40,182 nt of DNA from Acidobacteriota bacterium (lineage in GTDB: Bacteria; Acidobacteriota; B3-B38; Guanabaribacteriales; JAGGZT01), in NCBI GenBank assembly GCA_021161905.1, contig JAGGZT010000001.1, positions 1-40,182 of the forward strand, in the 5' to 3' direction. Below, in pieces: positions 7,708 to 15,836 of the stretch. How positions within the stretch are numbered: the first letter of the stretch is position 1; every line of letters begins with the position of its first letter. The notes beneath the pieces were generated by a model. That model was given only the letters and a program-made list of their open reading frames with translations, was not told the origin of the DNA and did not search any database. Position numbers and translations under genes: made by a program.

Positions 7708-8731
7708 TTACTCCCCCGATAATCGGTATCGGGGCTCCGCAAACGGCACACTTCCCCTCTGAAATGGAATGGGAAATCAGCCTATGTCCCCGCCTGGTTA
7801 TCACCTGGGAGCCGCATTTAGGACAATAGGTGTTTTCCAAAGGGTGATTAGGCACATTGCCGATATAGATATAGGAAAGCCCCACCTTCTTCCCAATGTT
7901 ATGGAACCGCTCGAGGGTAGAAACAGGGGTTTCCGGGAGGTGCTCGAGTTTGTAGTGAGGAATGAAACGGGTAATATGCCATGGGGTGTCTTTACCTAAA
8001 CTCTTTACGATCCACTCGGCAATGCCCTCTGCCTCCCTATCGTTATCGTTTAAGGTGGGGATTACATTGGTTACCACCTCGATATGCATCCCCCATTTCT
8101 TTTTTGCCCTGATTACCGTGCGCAACACAGGAAAGAAATTGGGTACATTGGCGATCTTCTGATAGAATTCGTTGGAGAAGCCTTTTATATCCACCCTGAA
8201 GGCGTCAATATAAGGACCGATCAAATCAAGCGCCTCAACGGTTAGGTAACCATTGGTCACTATGCTGGTATGGAGCCCCCTCTCTTTGGCTAACTTTGCA
8301 GTATCGAGAATGTATTCAAGCCAAATGGCCGGTTCATTATAGGTCCAACAGATGCCTTCACAGCCAGAGGATATCGCAAGCTCCACTGCCTTTTCCGGGG
8401 TGATATACTCCGTCTCCCGCGAGGACCTTCCGGGGGCGGTGTGGGCTATTTCCCAATTCTGGCAGTGAATACACCGAAAATTGCACCCTAAGGAACCGAA
8501 AGAAAGCGCTCGACTTCCAGGGTAGAAGTGATAAAGAGGTTTTATCTCCATAGGGGCAGGGAAGAAGGTAGAAACCTCTCCATAGATAAGGGAGTAAAGC
8601 TTTCCTCCTCTATTCTCCCTGGTAAGACAATATCCCCTTTCTCCCTCGGGGATGACGCACTGCCGTTCACAAACGAGACAGCGTACCCTCCCCTCCATCA
8701 GTTTTTGATAAAGAGTGGCTTCTTTGATCAC
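7688..8731 (-). CDS. amrS: AmmeMemoRadiSam-system radical SAM enzyme
   Basis: This 347-residue protein has radical SAM cysteines 83, 87 and 90 (GSLGCNFRCIHCQNWE). An N-terminal Cys set (18, 21, 25, 35; RGYCLTREN) and the segment ICWTYNEPAIWLEY are typical of AmrS. The C-terminus carries a zinc-ribbon-like pair, YCPKCG ... KCAVCG. In many genomes AmrS is found with AMMECR1 and Memo proteins; neither is in this window. The start is GTG at 8731, chosen by family length; its ribosome site is weak, and the frame stays open upstream to a CTG near 8779 behind GAGGAAGG, so the true start may be earlier. It is the first gene of the eight-gene unit, transcribed from the extended -10 at 8820-8812. Confidence 0.9.
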   Translation of the reverse strand: MIKEATLYQKLMEGRVRCLVCERQCVIPEGERGYCLTRENRGGKLYSLIYGEVSTFFPAPMEIKPLYHFYPGSRALSFGSLGCNFRCIHCQNWEIAHTAPGRSSRETEYITPEKAVELAISSGCEGICWTYNEPAIWLEYILDTAKLAKERGLHTSIVTNGYLTVEALDLIGPYIDAFRVDIKGFSNEFYQKIANVPNFFPVLRTVIRAKKKWGMHIEVVTNVIPTLNDNDREAEGIAEWIVKSLGKDTPWHITRFIPHYKLEHLPETPVSTLERFHNIGKKVGLSYIYIGNVPNHPLENTYCPKCGSQVITRRGHRLISHSISEGKCAVCGAPIPIIGGVNGPFKS

Positions 8732-8811
8732 TTCTTTTTCAACGGTTCTTTCACCTATAGCTTTAGATTTTTTCAGAACCCTTCCTCTTCTATCTCTCTC
8801 CTTTCCAACTT

Positions 8812-8820
8812 ATTATATCA
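8812..8820 (-). promoter_or_regulatory. Extended -10 promoter for the eight-gene unit
   Basis: The minus strand reads TGATATAAT, a perfect TGnTATAAT extended -10, about 80 bases before the AmrS GTG. The -35 is poor, which is usual for extended -10 promoters. No terminator is visible between here and 1232. Confidence 0.5.
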
Positions 8821-8870
8821 CGCCAAGATAAATTCTAAGGAGGGAAATTTAGTTAACTCCGAAATAGAAA

Positions 8871-8900
8871 TTGACACCGAGAACCTCAATTTAATAGAAT
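8871..8900 (+). promoter_or_regulatory. Sigma70-type promoter for nhaC
   Basis: Consensus TTGACA at 8871-8876, 18 bases, then TAGAAT at 8895-8900. Predicted start near 8907 leaves a leader of about 49 bases. It is divergent from the amrS promoter. Confidence 0.6.
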
Positions 8901-8955
8901 ATAAGCCTTTAGGTTTAATATCAAAGTATTATATTTCAGAGAAGGAGAGATCAAA

Positions 8956-10362
8956 GTGGCAAAAAGAAAGAGAAAACCCACCCTTCTTGAATCCCTTATT
9001 CCTCTGATTAGTATGGGCTTTTTTTTAGGAGTTGGTTATGGCGTTTACCACTTTAGAGCAGAGATACTTCTTATATGCGCTGCCATCGTCGCTGGAGTCA
9101 TTGGCCAACGGTTGGGATATTCTTATAAGGAAATGGAGGAAGGAATTGTGGAAGCCTTAGCGAAGGCGATGCCAGCGATGCTTATTTTGATCTCGGTGGG
9201 AACCCTTATTGGAAGCTGGCTCGCCTCGGGAACAATCCCTTTGCTCATCTATTACGGGATGAAATTGATCTCTCCAAAGATGTATTTAGTAACCGCTTGT
9301 GTTATCTGCAGTTTGATATCCCTCTGTACCGGTACCTCATGGGGAACCGTGGGAACGGTGGGGGTTGCTTTAATCGGTATCGCTAAGGGGCTGGGGATCC
9401 CAGCCGGGCCAGCGGCTGGCGCTATCGTAGCTGGAGCCTATTTCGGCGATAAGATCTCCCCCTTCTCCGATACCACCAATCTTGCTCCTGCAGTAGCGAG
9501 GAGCAACCTGTTCGACCATATAAAGCATATGCTCTGGACTACTACTCCTGCCTGGGGATTGGGGTTAATAGTATACTATTTTGCCGGTAGAGGCTATGGA
9601 AGCAAAGAGATAACCTCTCCTCAGATGTCCATTATTCTGGAGACCATTAGAAAAAATTTTGATCTAAACCTGATCCTTTTACTTCCGGTAGCGATAATAA
9701 TCTACTTTGCGATTACTAAGAAACCGACCATCCCCGGCATCCTTCTTTCCTCATTTACCGCTTCTTTGTTAGCCATTATCTATCAGAAAAAAAGTCTTAC
9801 TGCAGTGGTAGAGGCGATGACCGTGGGTTATCACTCCCGGACCGGAGTTTCTGTGGTGGATGATCTGCTATCGAGAGGGGGACTTCAGAGTATGATGGGG
9901 GTCACCCTTATCGCCTTTTGTGCCTTCTCCTTTGGGGGAATAATCCAGAAGACTGGGATGCTCGGGGTCATTTTGGAGCACCTTCTAAAGATAGCGAGCA
10001 CGGTGGGAAGATTGGTCACTGCTACCGTATTTTCCTCAATCACCATCGCTATAATGACCGGAAGTTCCTACCTCTCGATCCTTATCCCAGGAGAGTTATT
10101 CGCCCCCGCTTATCGGGAGCGTAAGTTAGCTGCCAAGAACCTCTCTCGAATACTCGAGGATGCAGGGACGGTGGTGGTTCCTCTTATCCCCTGGAGTATG
10201 GCAGGGGTATTTATAGCGGGTACCTTAGGAGTTCCTACCTTGAAATATCTCCCCTGGGCAGTAATGTGCTATACTAGTTTTTTAGTAGCGATCTTCTTTG
10301 GTTATACGGGCATCACTATGTCGCCCAGGATTCGAGAAGATGAGACCATCCCTGGAAGCTAA
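8956..10362 (+). CDS. nhaC: Na+/H+ antiporter, NhaC family
   Basis: This 468-residue inner-membrane protein has many hydrophobic segments and the NhaC core motif: GTSWGTVGTVGVALIGIAKG, then GAIVAGAYFGDKISPFSDTT near residues 155-175. A second conserved half appears at GSSYLSILIPGELFAPAY and EDAGTVVVPLIPW. It exchanges internal Na+ for H+ and would support pH or sodium balance, perhaps with Na+-coupled amino acid uptake. The start is GTG at 8956 behind GGAGAG; its length fits the family. Its stop is 4 bases from the end of the convergent CAP-TPR gene, with no terminator between. Confidence 0.92.
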   Translation: MAKRKRKPTLLESLIPLISMGFFLGVGYGVYHFRAEILLICAAIVAGVIGQRLGYSYKEMEEGIVEALAKAMPAMLILISVGTLIGSWLASGTIPLLIYYGMKLISPKMYLVTACVICSLISLCTGTSWGTVGTVGVALIGIAKGLGIPAGPAAGAIVAGAYFGDKISPFSDTTNLAPAVARSNLFDHIKHMLWTTTPAWGLGLIVYYFAGRGYGSKEITSPQMSIILETIRKNFDLNLILLLPVAIIIYFAITKKPTIPGILLSSFTASLLAIIYQKKSLTAVVEAMTVGYHSRTGVSVVDDLLSRGGLQSMMGVTLIAFCAFSFGGIIQKTGMLGVILEHLLKIASTVGRLVTATVFSSITIAIMTGSSYLSILIPGELFAPAYRERKLAAKNLSRILEDAGTVVVPLIPWSMAGVFIAGTLGVPTLKYLPWAVMCYTSFLVAIFFGYTGITMSPRIREDETIPGS

Positions 10363-10366
10363 GTGA

Positions 10367-11425
10367 TTATTTGCTAAGTTCTTTTATTCTCTTCTCCGCA
10401 TATGCTATTTGGAAGGGAGAGGCGGTGTGACCTTTCTTCACCTCTTCAAGAAACCGACGGTAGTAATAAATCGTCCTTTCTTTTTCCCCAAGTTGGTCGA
10501 GGGAAAGAGCTAAAAAATAGAGGGAGCCGATCTTTAGCTCAGCTCCATTAACATCAGGATGGAGACTATAATCAACCTTGGTGAGGGAGAGGAATTGAGT
10601 AATGGCTCTCCTATATTCTCCCAAATGGTAATAAGTAGCTCCAAGGTAATACCGGGAATAGAGGTCGTCCTCTCTTCTTCGAAGCACTTCTTTGAAAGAG
10701 TGGAGAGCATTTCTGTAATCCGAGAGCTGATAATAGACAAGTCCTAAATCGTAGTAAGCGTAGATATAATTGGGGTTTACGCTTATTGCCCTTTTGAAGC
10801 ACTTTATTGCCTCCGCGTATTTTCCCTGCTGATAGAGATCCATCCCTTCAACCACCAATTTCTCCTCTTCCGGCTGAGTAAAGATAAAAACTTCACTTTC
10901 CGGAGGGGTAAACACCTCAGGATGCTTCCTTGTCGGGGGCAGATCGAAGTAATAACGGGGATTCTTAGCCACCATCCATTTAGGAATGTTTCCGGAGAAT
11001 ATCTCGGTTACATAGATGACAAATCTTCCCCTTTTGGCTATTCCTATCCCTATTCGGCTGAATTTTGGGTTCAGGATATTCCTTCGGTGGCCCAAACTCT
11101 CCATAAATAATCGGTGTATCTCCGGAATACTCCTTCCCGAGGCAACATTTTCTCCCAACGGTTTAACCAAAGGGAAGGTGTATCCTACCCGTTTTTTGAG
11201 ATCGTATCCGTAGACAGGAGAAATATGGCTTACCTTTTCGTATTTAGCCATCTCTTCGCTATGATGTTGAGCGATATTGGAAAGGATCGGGTCCAAAATA
11301 AGTGGAGGAATACCTCTTTTTATCCTTTCTTTATTGGTGAGATTAAGTAGAACCTCCCGAAGGGAGGAAGCAAACTGAAGAGGAAACAAAAGGAGGAGAA
11401 GGATTACCAGCCTCTCTTTTCTCAT
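10367..11425 (-). CDS. Secreted CAP (SCP/PR1-like) domain protein with C-terminal TPR repeats
   Basis: From the ATG at 11425 (GGGGAG upstream) the product is 352 residues with signal peptide MRKERLVILLLLLFPLQFASS. The CAP domain spans about 23-145 and shows the bacterial family pattern: LTNKERIKRGIPPLILDPIL, HSEEMA, GENVASG, the GHRRNILNP motif with its conserved His, and FVIYVTEIF. Residues about 195-330 form at least three TPRs (YQQGKYAEAIKCFKRAISVNP, YYQLSDYRNALHSFKEVLRR, YYHLGEYRRAITQFLSL). Bacterial CAP proteins are extracytoplasmic with mostly unknown ligands; the TPR tail suggests a protein partner. Upstream is the divergent GH99 gene. Confidence 0.88.
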   Translation of the reverse strand: MRKERLVILLLLLFPLQFASSLREVLLNLTNKERIKRGIPPLILDPILSNIAQHHSEEMAKYEKVSHISPVYGYDLKKRVGYTFPLVKPLGENVASGRSIPEIHRLFMESLGHRRNILNPKFSRIGIGIAKRGRFVIYVTEIFSGNIPKWMVAKNPRYYFDLPPTRKHPEVFTPPESEVFIFTQPEEEKLVVEGMDLYQQGKYAEAIKCFKRAISVNPNYIYAYYDLGLVYYQLSDYRNALHSFKEVLRRREDDLYSRYYLGATYYHLGEYRRAITQFLSLTKVDYSLHPDVNGAELKIGSLYFLALSLDQLGEKERTIYYYRRFLEEVKKGHTASPFQIAYAEKRIKELSK

Positions 11426-11495
11426 CTGTTTGATCTCCCCTTCAAAATTAGTGCAAAAAGTGAAAATATTCAATATCACAAAACTAAAATGGAAT

Positions 11496-11501
11496 TATAA
11501 T
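11496..11501 (+). promoter_or_regulatory. -10 element upstream of the GH99 gene
   Basis: A perfect TATAAT sits 22 bases before the ATG at 11524, with AAAGG in between as a weak ribosome site. No good -35 is visible at the expected spacing. Confidence 0.35.
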
Positions 11502-11523
11502 AATATGATCAAAGGTATCTTCA

Positions 11524-12603
11524 ATGTTTCAGAAGATAACGAGAAGGGAATTCTTAAGGGGGTTAACCCTTATGGGGGCTAATTTCATTCTACCTACCTT
11601 AGGAAGAGAGGAGCCACCGAACCCTTATGTCCATGCCTTTTATTATCCTTGGTACGGGAACCCACTAATAGATGGATGTTGGTATCACTGGCAAGAAAGA
11701 GGTCATATCCCGCCGGCAGATATCGCAGCAAATTTCTACCCTCTTCTTGGTCCCTATAGTTCAGCCGACGCTTCGGTACTCGATCACCATATGGAATGGT
11801 TCAGGTACGCTCGGATCGGAACCTTGGTTGCCTCTTACTGGGGAAAGGGATCTATATCTGCCTCCCGTCTCCCATTGCTTATGGAAAAGGCGGCTTCCTA
11901 TGGTCTTAAGGTAGCTTTTCTCTTCGAACCCTATGGGAGACGAAGGGAGCGTTTTGTCTCCGATGTAGCCTATCTTCTAACCACCTATCGGGATCATCCT
12001 GCCCTTTTCAGGGATAATAGAGGAAAGCCTTATATCTACATATTTGCGCCCGTGGTCCCGGAGTGGGATATAGCTTATATGAGCCTTAGCGATTGGCATA
12101 AAGCCCTTGCTGAGCTTAGGTCAAACGAAACAACCAATGCTTCGTTTATAGGGGGAGCTCTCGATCCCAAGATAGTGGAGGAGATAGGGTTTGATGGGAT
12201 GTTCACCTACGATCCAATTGACCGGTGGAATTTATCGGACCAGTGGGGTGATTGGAGTGAGGAGCTCCATCAGCGGGGATTGCTTTGGATTCCCAGTATT
12301 GCCCCGGGATTCAATAACAGTCGGGATGTAGAGTTGATCGGTGGCGAAGCGGTGGTAATAGAAAGGCGAGGAGGAGCACGTTATCTCTTGATGGGGGATA
12401 AGGCGATCGCTTCCTCCCCGGACCTTATCAGTATAACCTCATTCAACGAGTTCCATGAAGGAACCCAGATCGAACCGGTGATGACTTTCCTCGAGTATTC
12501 CACTTATGCAGATTATTTTCCCTATTCTCCTTTCTATTATCTTTATCTTACTCGGCTAATAGTGAGGAAGTGGGAGGAAGCTTCCCTCAAAATAGCCTCT
12601 TAA
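11524..12603 (+). CDS. GH99 family endo-alpha-mannosidase-like glycosidase, Tat signal
   Basis: This 359-residue protein begins with a clear Tat signal (TRREFLRGLTLMGANFILP). The GH99 landmarks are in order: FYYPWYGNP at 39-47, PADIAANFYPLLGPYSSAD at 64-82, a DHHM helix, GKGSISASR, FLFEPYG, IPSIAPGFN, and SITSFNEFHEGTQIEPV at 304-319. Glu309 and Glu312 in NEFHEG match the two carboxylates used by bacterial GH99 enzymes, which cut internal alpha-mannosidic bonds in glycoprotein glycans or yeast mannan. Unlike Bacteroidetes mannan loci, no other mannan enzyme is beside it; it is followed by an M1 aminopeptidase, which suggests glycoprotein breakdown. The mannoside specificity is inferred. Confidence 0.88.
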   Translation: MFQKITRREFLRGLTLMGANFILPTLGREEPPNPYVHAFYYPWYGNPLIDGCWYHWQERGHIPPADIAANFYPLLGPYSSADASVLDHHMEWFRYARIGTLVASYWGKGSISASRLPLLMEKAASYGLKVAFLFEPYGRRRERFVSDVAYLLTTYRDHPALFRDNRGKPYIYIFAPVVPEWDIAYMSLSDWHKALAELRSNETTNASFIGGALDPKIVEEIGFDGMFTYDPIDRWNLSDQWGDWSEELHQRGLLWIPSIAPGFNNSRDVELIGGEAVVIERRGGARYLLMGDKAIASSPDLISITSFNEFHEGTQIEPVMTFLEYSTYADYFPYSPFYYLYLTRLIVRKWEEASLKIAS

Positions 12604-12622
12604 CGAAAGGGGGTGATAGGGG

Positions 12623-12655
12623 AAAGACCGTTTTTAACTCTTGGTCTTTTATAAT
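12623..12655 (+). promoter_or_regulatory. Small hairpin abutting a TATAAT box before the M1 gene
   Basis: AAAGACC at 12623-12629 pairs with GGTCTTT at 12643-12649, and a perfect TATAAT follows at 12650-12655. This may be a weak terminator after GH99 or a promoter for the M1 gene; the expected -35 position is poor. Transcription from it would start about 36 bases before the ATG at 12698. Confidence 0.35.
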
Positions 12656-12697
12656 TTAGGCAAGGGAAATGGCTTGATAGCTCAGGGAGGAAAGGAT

Positions 12698-14722
12698 ATG
12701 AGAAGAAGATGGATAGGAGGATGGATCTTTCTTCTCCTTCTCGTTTTTTCCGCAAGTTCTTTTGCCTCGTCCCTTCAGCGTCCTTTTGCCAAGAGGATCG
12801 CCAATTACCAAATGAATGTTCGTCTCGATGTAGAGAAGAAGATAGTCTCCGGAACCGAGGTTCTTACTTGGCTCAACACCTCTAAGCAAAACATAGGGGA
12901 ACTTCGTTTCCACCTCTATATGAACGCCTTTAAAAACACCGAGTCGACCTTTATTCGGGAAGGATTGCGGGATGTAAGGCGGGGAAGAGCGTGGAGACGG
13001 GCTCTCGGGAAAAAGGAGTATTGGGGTTATATTGATGTAAAAAAGATCGCGCTCGTAGATGAAACGGGAAAGGAAATTGCTGACCTCACCAAAACGATGG
13101 CCTACATTCAACCTGATGATGGAAACCCCTACGATCAAACGGTAATGAAGGTCATCCTACCCAAACCAATAGCTCCGGGGAAGAAGGTAAAACTTAAAAT
13201 AGACTTTGTCACTAAGCTTCCGCGTTGTTTTTCAAGAACAGGGTGGGTCCGCGATTTCTTCTATGTCGCCCAGTGGTTCCCCAAAATAGGGGTTTTTTAT
13301 GAGGGGAAGTGGAACTGCCATCAATTCCACGCAAACTCGGAGTTCTTCGCCGATTTCGGTATCTATGATGTGAGATTGACCGTACCTAAAGGGTACATTG
13401 TGGGGGCAGGAGGTAGGCTTATAGACAAAAAGGAAAACCCCGACGGAACGATAACCTACCATTTCTATGAAGAGGACATCCACGATTTCGCTTGGACTGC
13501 AGGGAAGCATTACCTCGTTTATCACGATCAGTTTGTCTACCCTTCAGGACATAAGGTAAATCTCACCCTCCTCATCCAGAAGGAACACAAATCTCAAAAA
13601 GATCGTTATCTTAAGGCATTCAAAGCAGCGCTCAAATGCTATGGTACCTGGTTTGGGGAATACCCCTACGATCACTTTACCTTGGTCGACCCCGCTTATG
13701 GTAGTGGTGCTGGCGGGATGGAGTATCCTACCATCTTTACTGGGGGAACGAGTCTCTTTCCCGCCAAGGGTTCTCTTTCTCCCGAAGGGGTGACGATCCA
13801 CGAGGCGGGACACAACTGGTGGTATGGGATGGTGGCGAACAATGAGTTTGAGGATGCCTGGCTCGATGAGGGGTTCAATTCCTATTCCGACGAACGGACC
13901 GCTGACGCCGCCTATCCTCCTGGTAAACTCTATCGAAGGTATTTTGGGTTTCCTTATGTATTTAATGAAGTCGAGATAAAGCGGATCGATCGCCAACTTG
14001 CCCGCTATCGCACAGGGGCTAAATACGACATCCTCTCGCGCTTCGCTTGGGAATATATGAACGGCTCAAGCTACGGTATAAACGCCTATTCGAAAGCGGC
14101 ATTGATGCTCTGGACCCTGAGGGGGCTCCTTGGTCCTGAGCTTGAAGGGAAGGTTATGAAGACCTACTTCGAGCGCGCACGATTCACCCATCCAAGGCCC
14201 AAGGATTACTTCAAGGTGGTGAACGATGTTACTGGTGAGGACTGGAGTTGGTTCTTTAATCAGTTGGTCTATGGTTCTGAGATAGTAGATTACTCAGTGG
14301 CAAGCATCTCCTCCTATCCTACTGGGAGAAAGGTGGGTTGGTTCGACGAACAGGGGAAAAGGGTTTTCTACGCCGGGCAGAAAAAGCAAAAGGGGAAAAG
14401 GATATACCGCTCCACGGTCCTTGTTCGAAGGATAGGTGAAGTGAGGTTACCGGTAGAAATACTGATCGTGTTCGAGAATGGAGAGAAGGTTAAAAAAGTT
14501 TGGGATTGGAAGAATCAATACCGCTGGGTGAAGTTTACCTTTGATAAACCGGTAAGGGTGAAGTATGCGGTGGTTGATCCTGAGGGGAAATTAGCCCTTG
14601 ATATCGATTACATCAACAACTCCCTAACCAGAGAGGAAAAGAAACTTCCCGCTTTCAAATGGGCTTACCGCTGGATGATATGGTTCTCTCACTTTCTGGA
14701 AACGATAAGCTTCTTTAGCTGA
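12698..14722 (+). CDS. Secreted M1-family aminopeptidase
   Basis: The start is ATG at 12698 behind GGGAGGAAAGG, giving 674 residues with signal peptide MRRRWIGGWIFLLLLVFSASSFA. The exopeptidase segment appears as GAGGMEYPT at 337-345. The zinc site is HEAGHNWWYG (His368, Glu369, His372) with Glu391 18 residues on, in WLDEGFNSY. M1 enzymes remove N-terminal amino acids from peptides, here likely in the periplasm or outside. The N-terminal domain (about 30-230) is the usual beta saddle. Next comes a membrane protein gene after 14 bases, then a strong terminator, so the two genes form an operon. Confidence 0.9.
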   Translation: MRRRWIGGWIFLLLLVFSASSFASSLQRPFAKRIANYQMNVRLDVEKKIVSGTEVLTWLNTSKQNIGELRFHLYMNAFKNTESTFIREGLRDVRRGRAWRRALGKKEYWGYIDVKKIALVDETGKEIADLTKTMAYIQPDDGNPYDQTVMKVILPKPIAPGKKVKLKIDFVTKLPRCFSRTGWVRDFFYVAQWFPKIGVFYEGKWNCHQFHANSEFFADFGIYDVRLTVPKGYIVGAGGRLIDKKENPDGTITYHFYEEDIHDFAWTAGKHYLVYHDQFVYPSGHKVNLTLLIQKEHKSQKDRYLKAFKAALKCYGTWFGEYPYDHFTLVDPAYGSGAGGMEYPTIFTGGTSLFPAKGSLSPEGVTIHEAGHNWWYGMVANNEFEDAWLDEGFNSYSDERTADAAYPPGKLYRRYFGFPYVFNEVEIKRIDRQLARYRTGAKYDILSRFAWEYMNGSSYGINAYSKAALMLWTLRGLLGPELEGKVMKTYFERARFTHPRPKDYFKVVNDVTGEDWSWFFNQLVYGSEIVDYSVASISSYPTGRKVGWFDEQGKRVFYAGQKKQKGKRIYRSTVLVRRIGEVRLPVEILIVFENGEKVKKVWDWKNQYRWVKFTFDKPVRVKYAVVDPEGKLALDIDYINNSLTREEKKLPAFKWAYRWMIWFSHFLETISFFS

Positions 14723-14736
14723 GAAAGGAGAAAAAA

Positions 14737-15675
14737 ATGGGGGTAATTGCTTCCTTTAAAAAAGGATTTGCGAGGACCCATCGGGCAAAAGGGATGGTTT
14801 TCTTCCTCTTCATCGTGAACATTGTCATCTCACTCCTGCTTTCCGTCCCGATGTACGATTCATTGAAGGGCTCATTTGGCAAGAGGCTCATTGCCGATAG
14901 GATGCTCAAAGGATTTGACTATACCTGGTTTCTCCAATTCTCTCAGAATGCCAAAGGTTTAGCTGCTTCGTTTAAGCCAGAGGTAATAAATGCCGGCGCT
15001 TTTCTCGAAAACATCTCCGCTTTAGTAAGAGCAGGGTTCTTGAAAGAAGAGGCGATCGTGTTTACGATCGGCATCTTCTATCTCTTGCTCTCGATATTCT
15101 TCGCTGGCGGGATACTAAATATCCTCTCATCAACCGAGGGGAAATTCTCTCTCTCCAACTTCTTTGCTGGCTGTGGTGGTTATTTCCTTCGCTTTCTCAG
15201 GTTGTTTTTCCTCTCTCTCATATTCTTCGTTCCTGTCTACCTTCTCTCCTTCTACTTGAGTAGTTTGGTTTATACGAAATATGCCGATTATGGCGCTGAA
15301 ATGCCGGTATTCATCTTCAGAACTATCATCACCGCTCTCACCTTTTTCCTGCTCTTCCTCGTCGATATGATATTCGATTATGCCAAGATAAGGACGGTGG
15401 CAGAAGGATCGAGATCGATGTTCGTCGAGACCTTCCGTTCCATAGGTTTTGTATTTAAGAACTTCGGCAAAACCCTTGGCTTGTATTATCTACTCGGCGT
15501 GGTATCAGTTGCGATTATGGCGATTTACGGCTTTCTGACCGGTTGTTTCCATCAGACAAGCCTCAGCTCGATCATCCTCGGATTGGTCCTCGGCCTCCTC
15601 TTCATCCTCGGTATGATCTGGATGAAAGTAAACTTCTATTCGGCACAGCTCTCTTTCTACGAAGGGAGGCGGTGA
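14737..15675 (+). CDS. Multi-pass membrane protein of unknown function
   Basis: I do not recognise the family in this 312-residue protein. It has about six hydrophobic segments, near residues 20-42, 102-126, 148-176, 188-212, 242-266 and 272-296. A soluble stretch at about 43-100 between the first two probably faces outside. The general pattern recalls glycerophosphodiesterase-associated or YciC-like membrane domains, but no diagnostic motif supports a name. AAAGGAG precedes the ATG. It follows the M1 aminopeptidase by 14 bases and ends 7 bases before a terminator, so it is co-transcribed with that peptidase. Confidence 0.8.
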   Translation: MGVIASFKKGFARTHRAKGMVFFLFIVNIVISLLLSVPMYDSLKGSFGKRLIADRMLKGFDYTWFLQFSQNAKGLAASFKPEVINAGAFLENISALVRAGFLKEEAIVFTIGIFYLLLSIFFAGGILNILSSTEGKFSLSNFFAGCGGYFLRFLRLFFLSLIFFVPVYLLSFYLSSLVYTKYADYGAEMPVFIFRTIITALTFFLLFLVDMIFDYAKIRTVAEGSRSMFVETFRSIGFVFKNFGKTLGLYYLLGVVSVAIMAIYGFLTGCFHQTSLSSIILGLVLGLLFILGMIWMKVNFYSAQLSFYEGRR

Positions 15676-15682
15676 TATATCA

Positions 15683-15718
15683 AGCCCCCTCCAGAACCTC
15701 TGGAGGGGGCTTATTTTT
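15683..15718 (+). terminator. Rho-independent terminator for the M1-membrane protein operon
   Basis: A perfect 13-base-pair stem, AGCCCCCTCCAGA (15683-15695) with its complement at 15699-15711, has a 3-base loop and is followed by TATTTTTG. Confidence 0.92.
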
Positions 15719-15767
15719 GTACTTAGATGCCGGAGGCTCTTAAAGCTCCTTGAAAAATATCCTGACA

Positions 15768-15799
15768 ACAAAAATTGTCCCCCTCAGCTGAGGGGGACA
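15768..15799 (-). terminator. Terminator for the S9 peptidase gene at 15837
   Basis: A perfect 24-base palindrome lies at 15776-15799 (half-site TGTCCCCCTCAG). On the minus strand it is followed by ATTTTTG. It lies about 40 bases after the S9 stop. Confidence 0.8.
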
Positions 15800-15836
15800 C
15801 ACATCCAAAAACTTTTCTTCTACCTTCTACTTTCGG

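Noticed and set aside
6583-8731. Complete AmmeMemoRadiSam system
   Set aside because: Only the radical SAM component is present; no AMMECR1 or Memo protein is encoded in the window.
11440-11490. GTGATATTGAATATTTTCAC near 11462-11481, a CRP/FNR-like palindrome
   Set aside because: The half-sites are 12 bases apart rather than 6 and the inner part does not pair, so it does not fit a CRP or FNR site.
12641-12697. Earlier TTG start for the M1 aminopeptidase
   Set aside because: It lies over a TATAAT box and has no ribosome site, while the ATG at 12698 has GGGAGG and begins a proper signal peptide.
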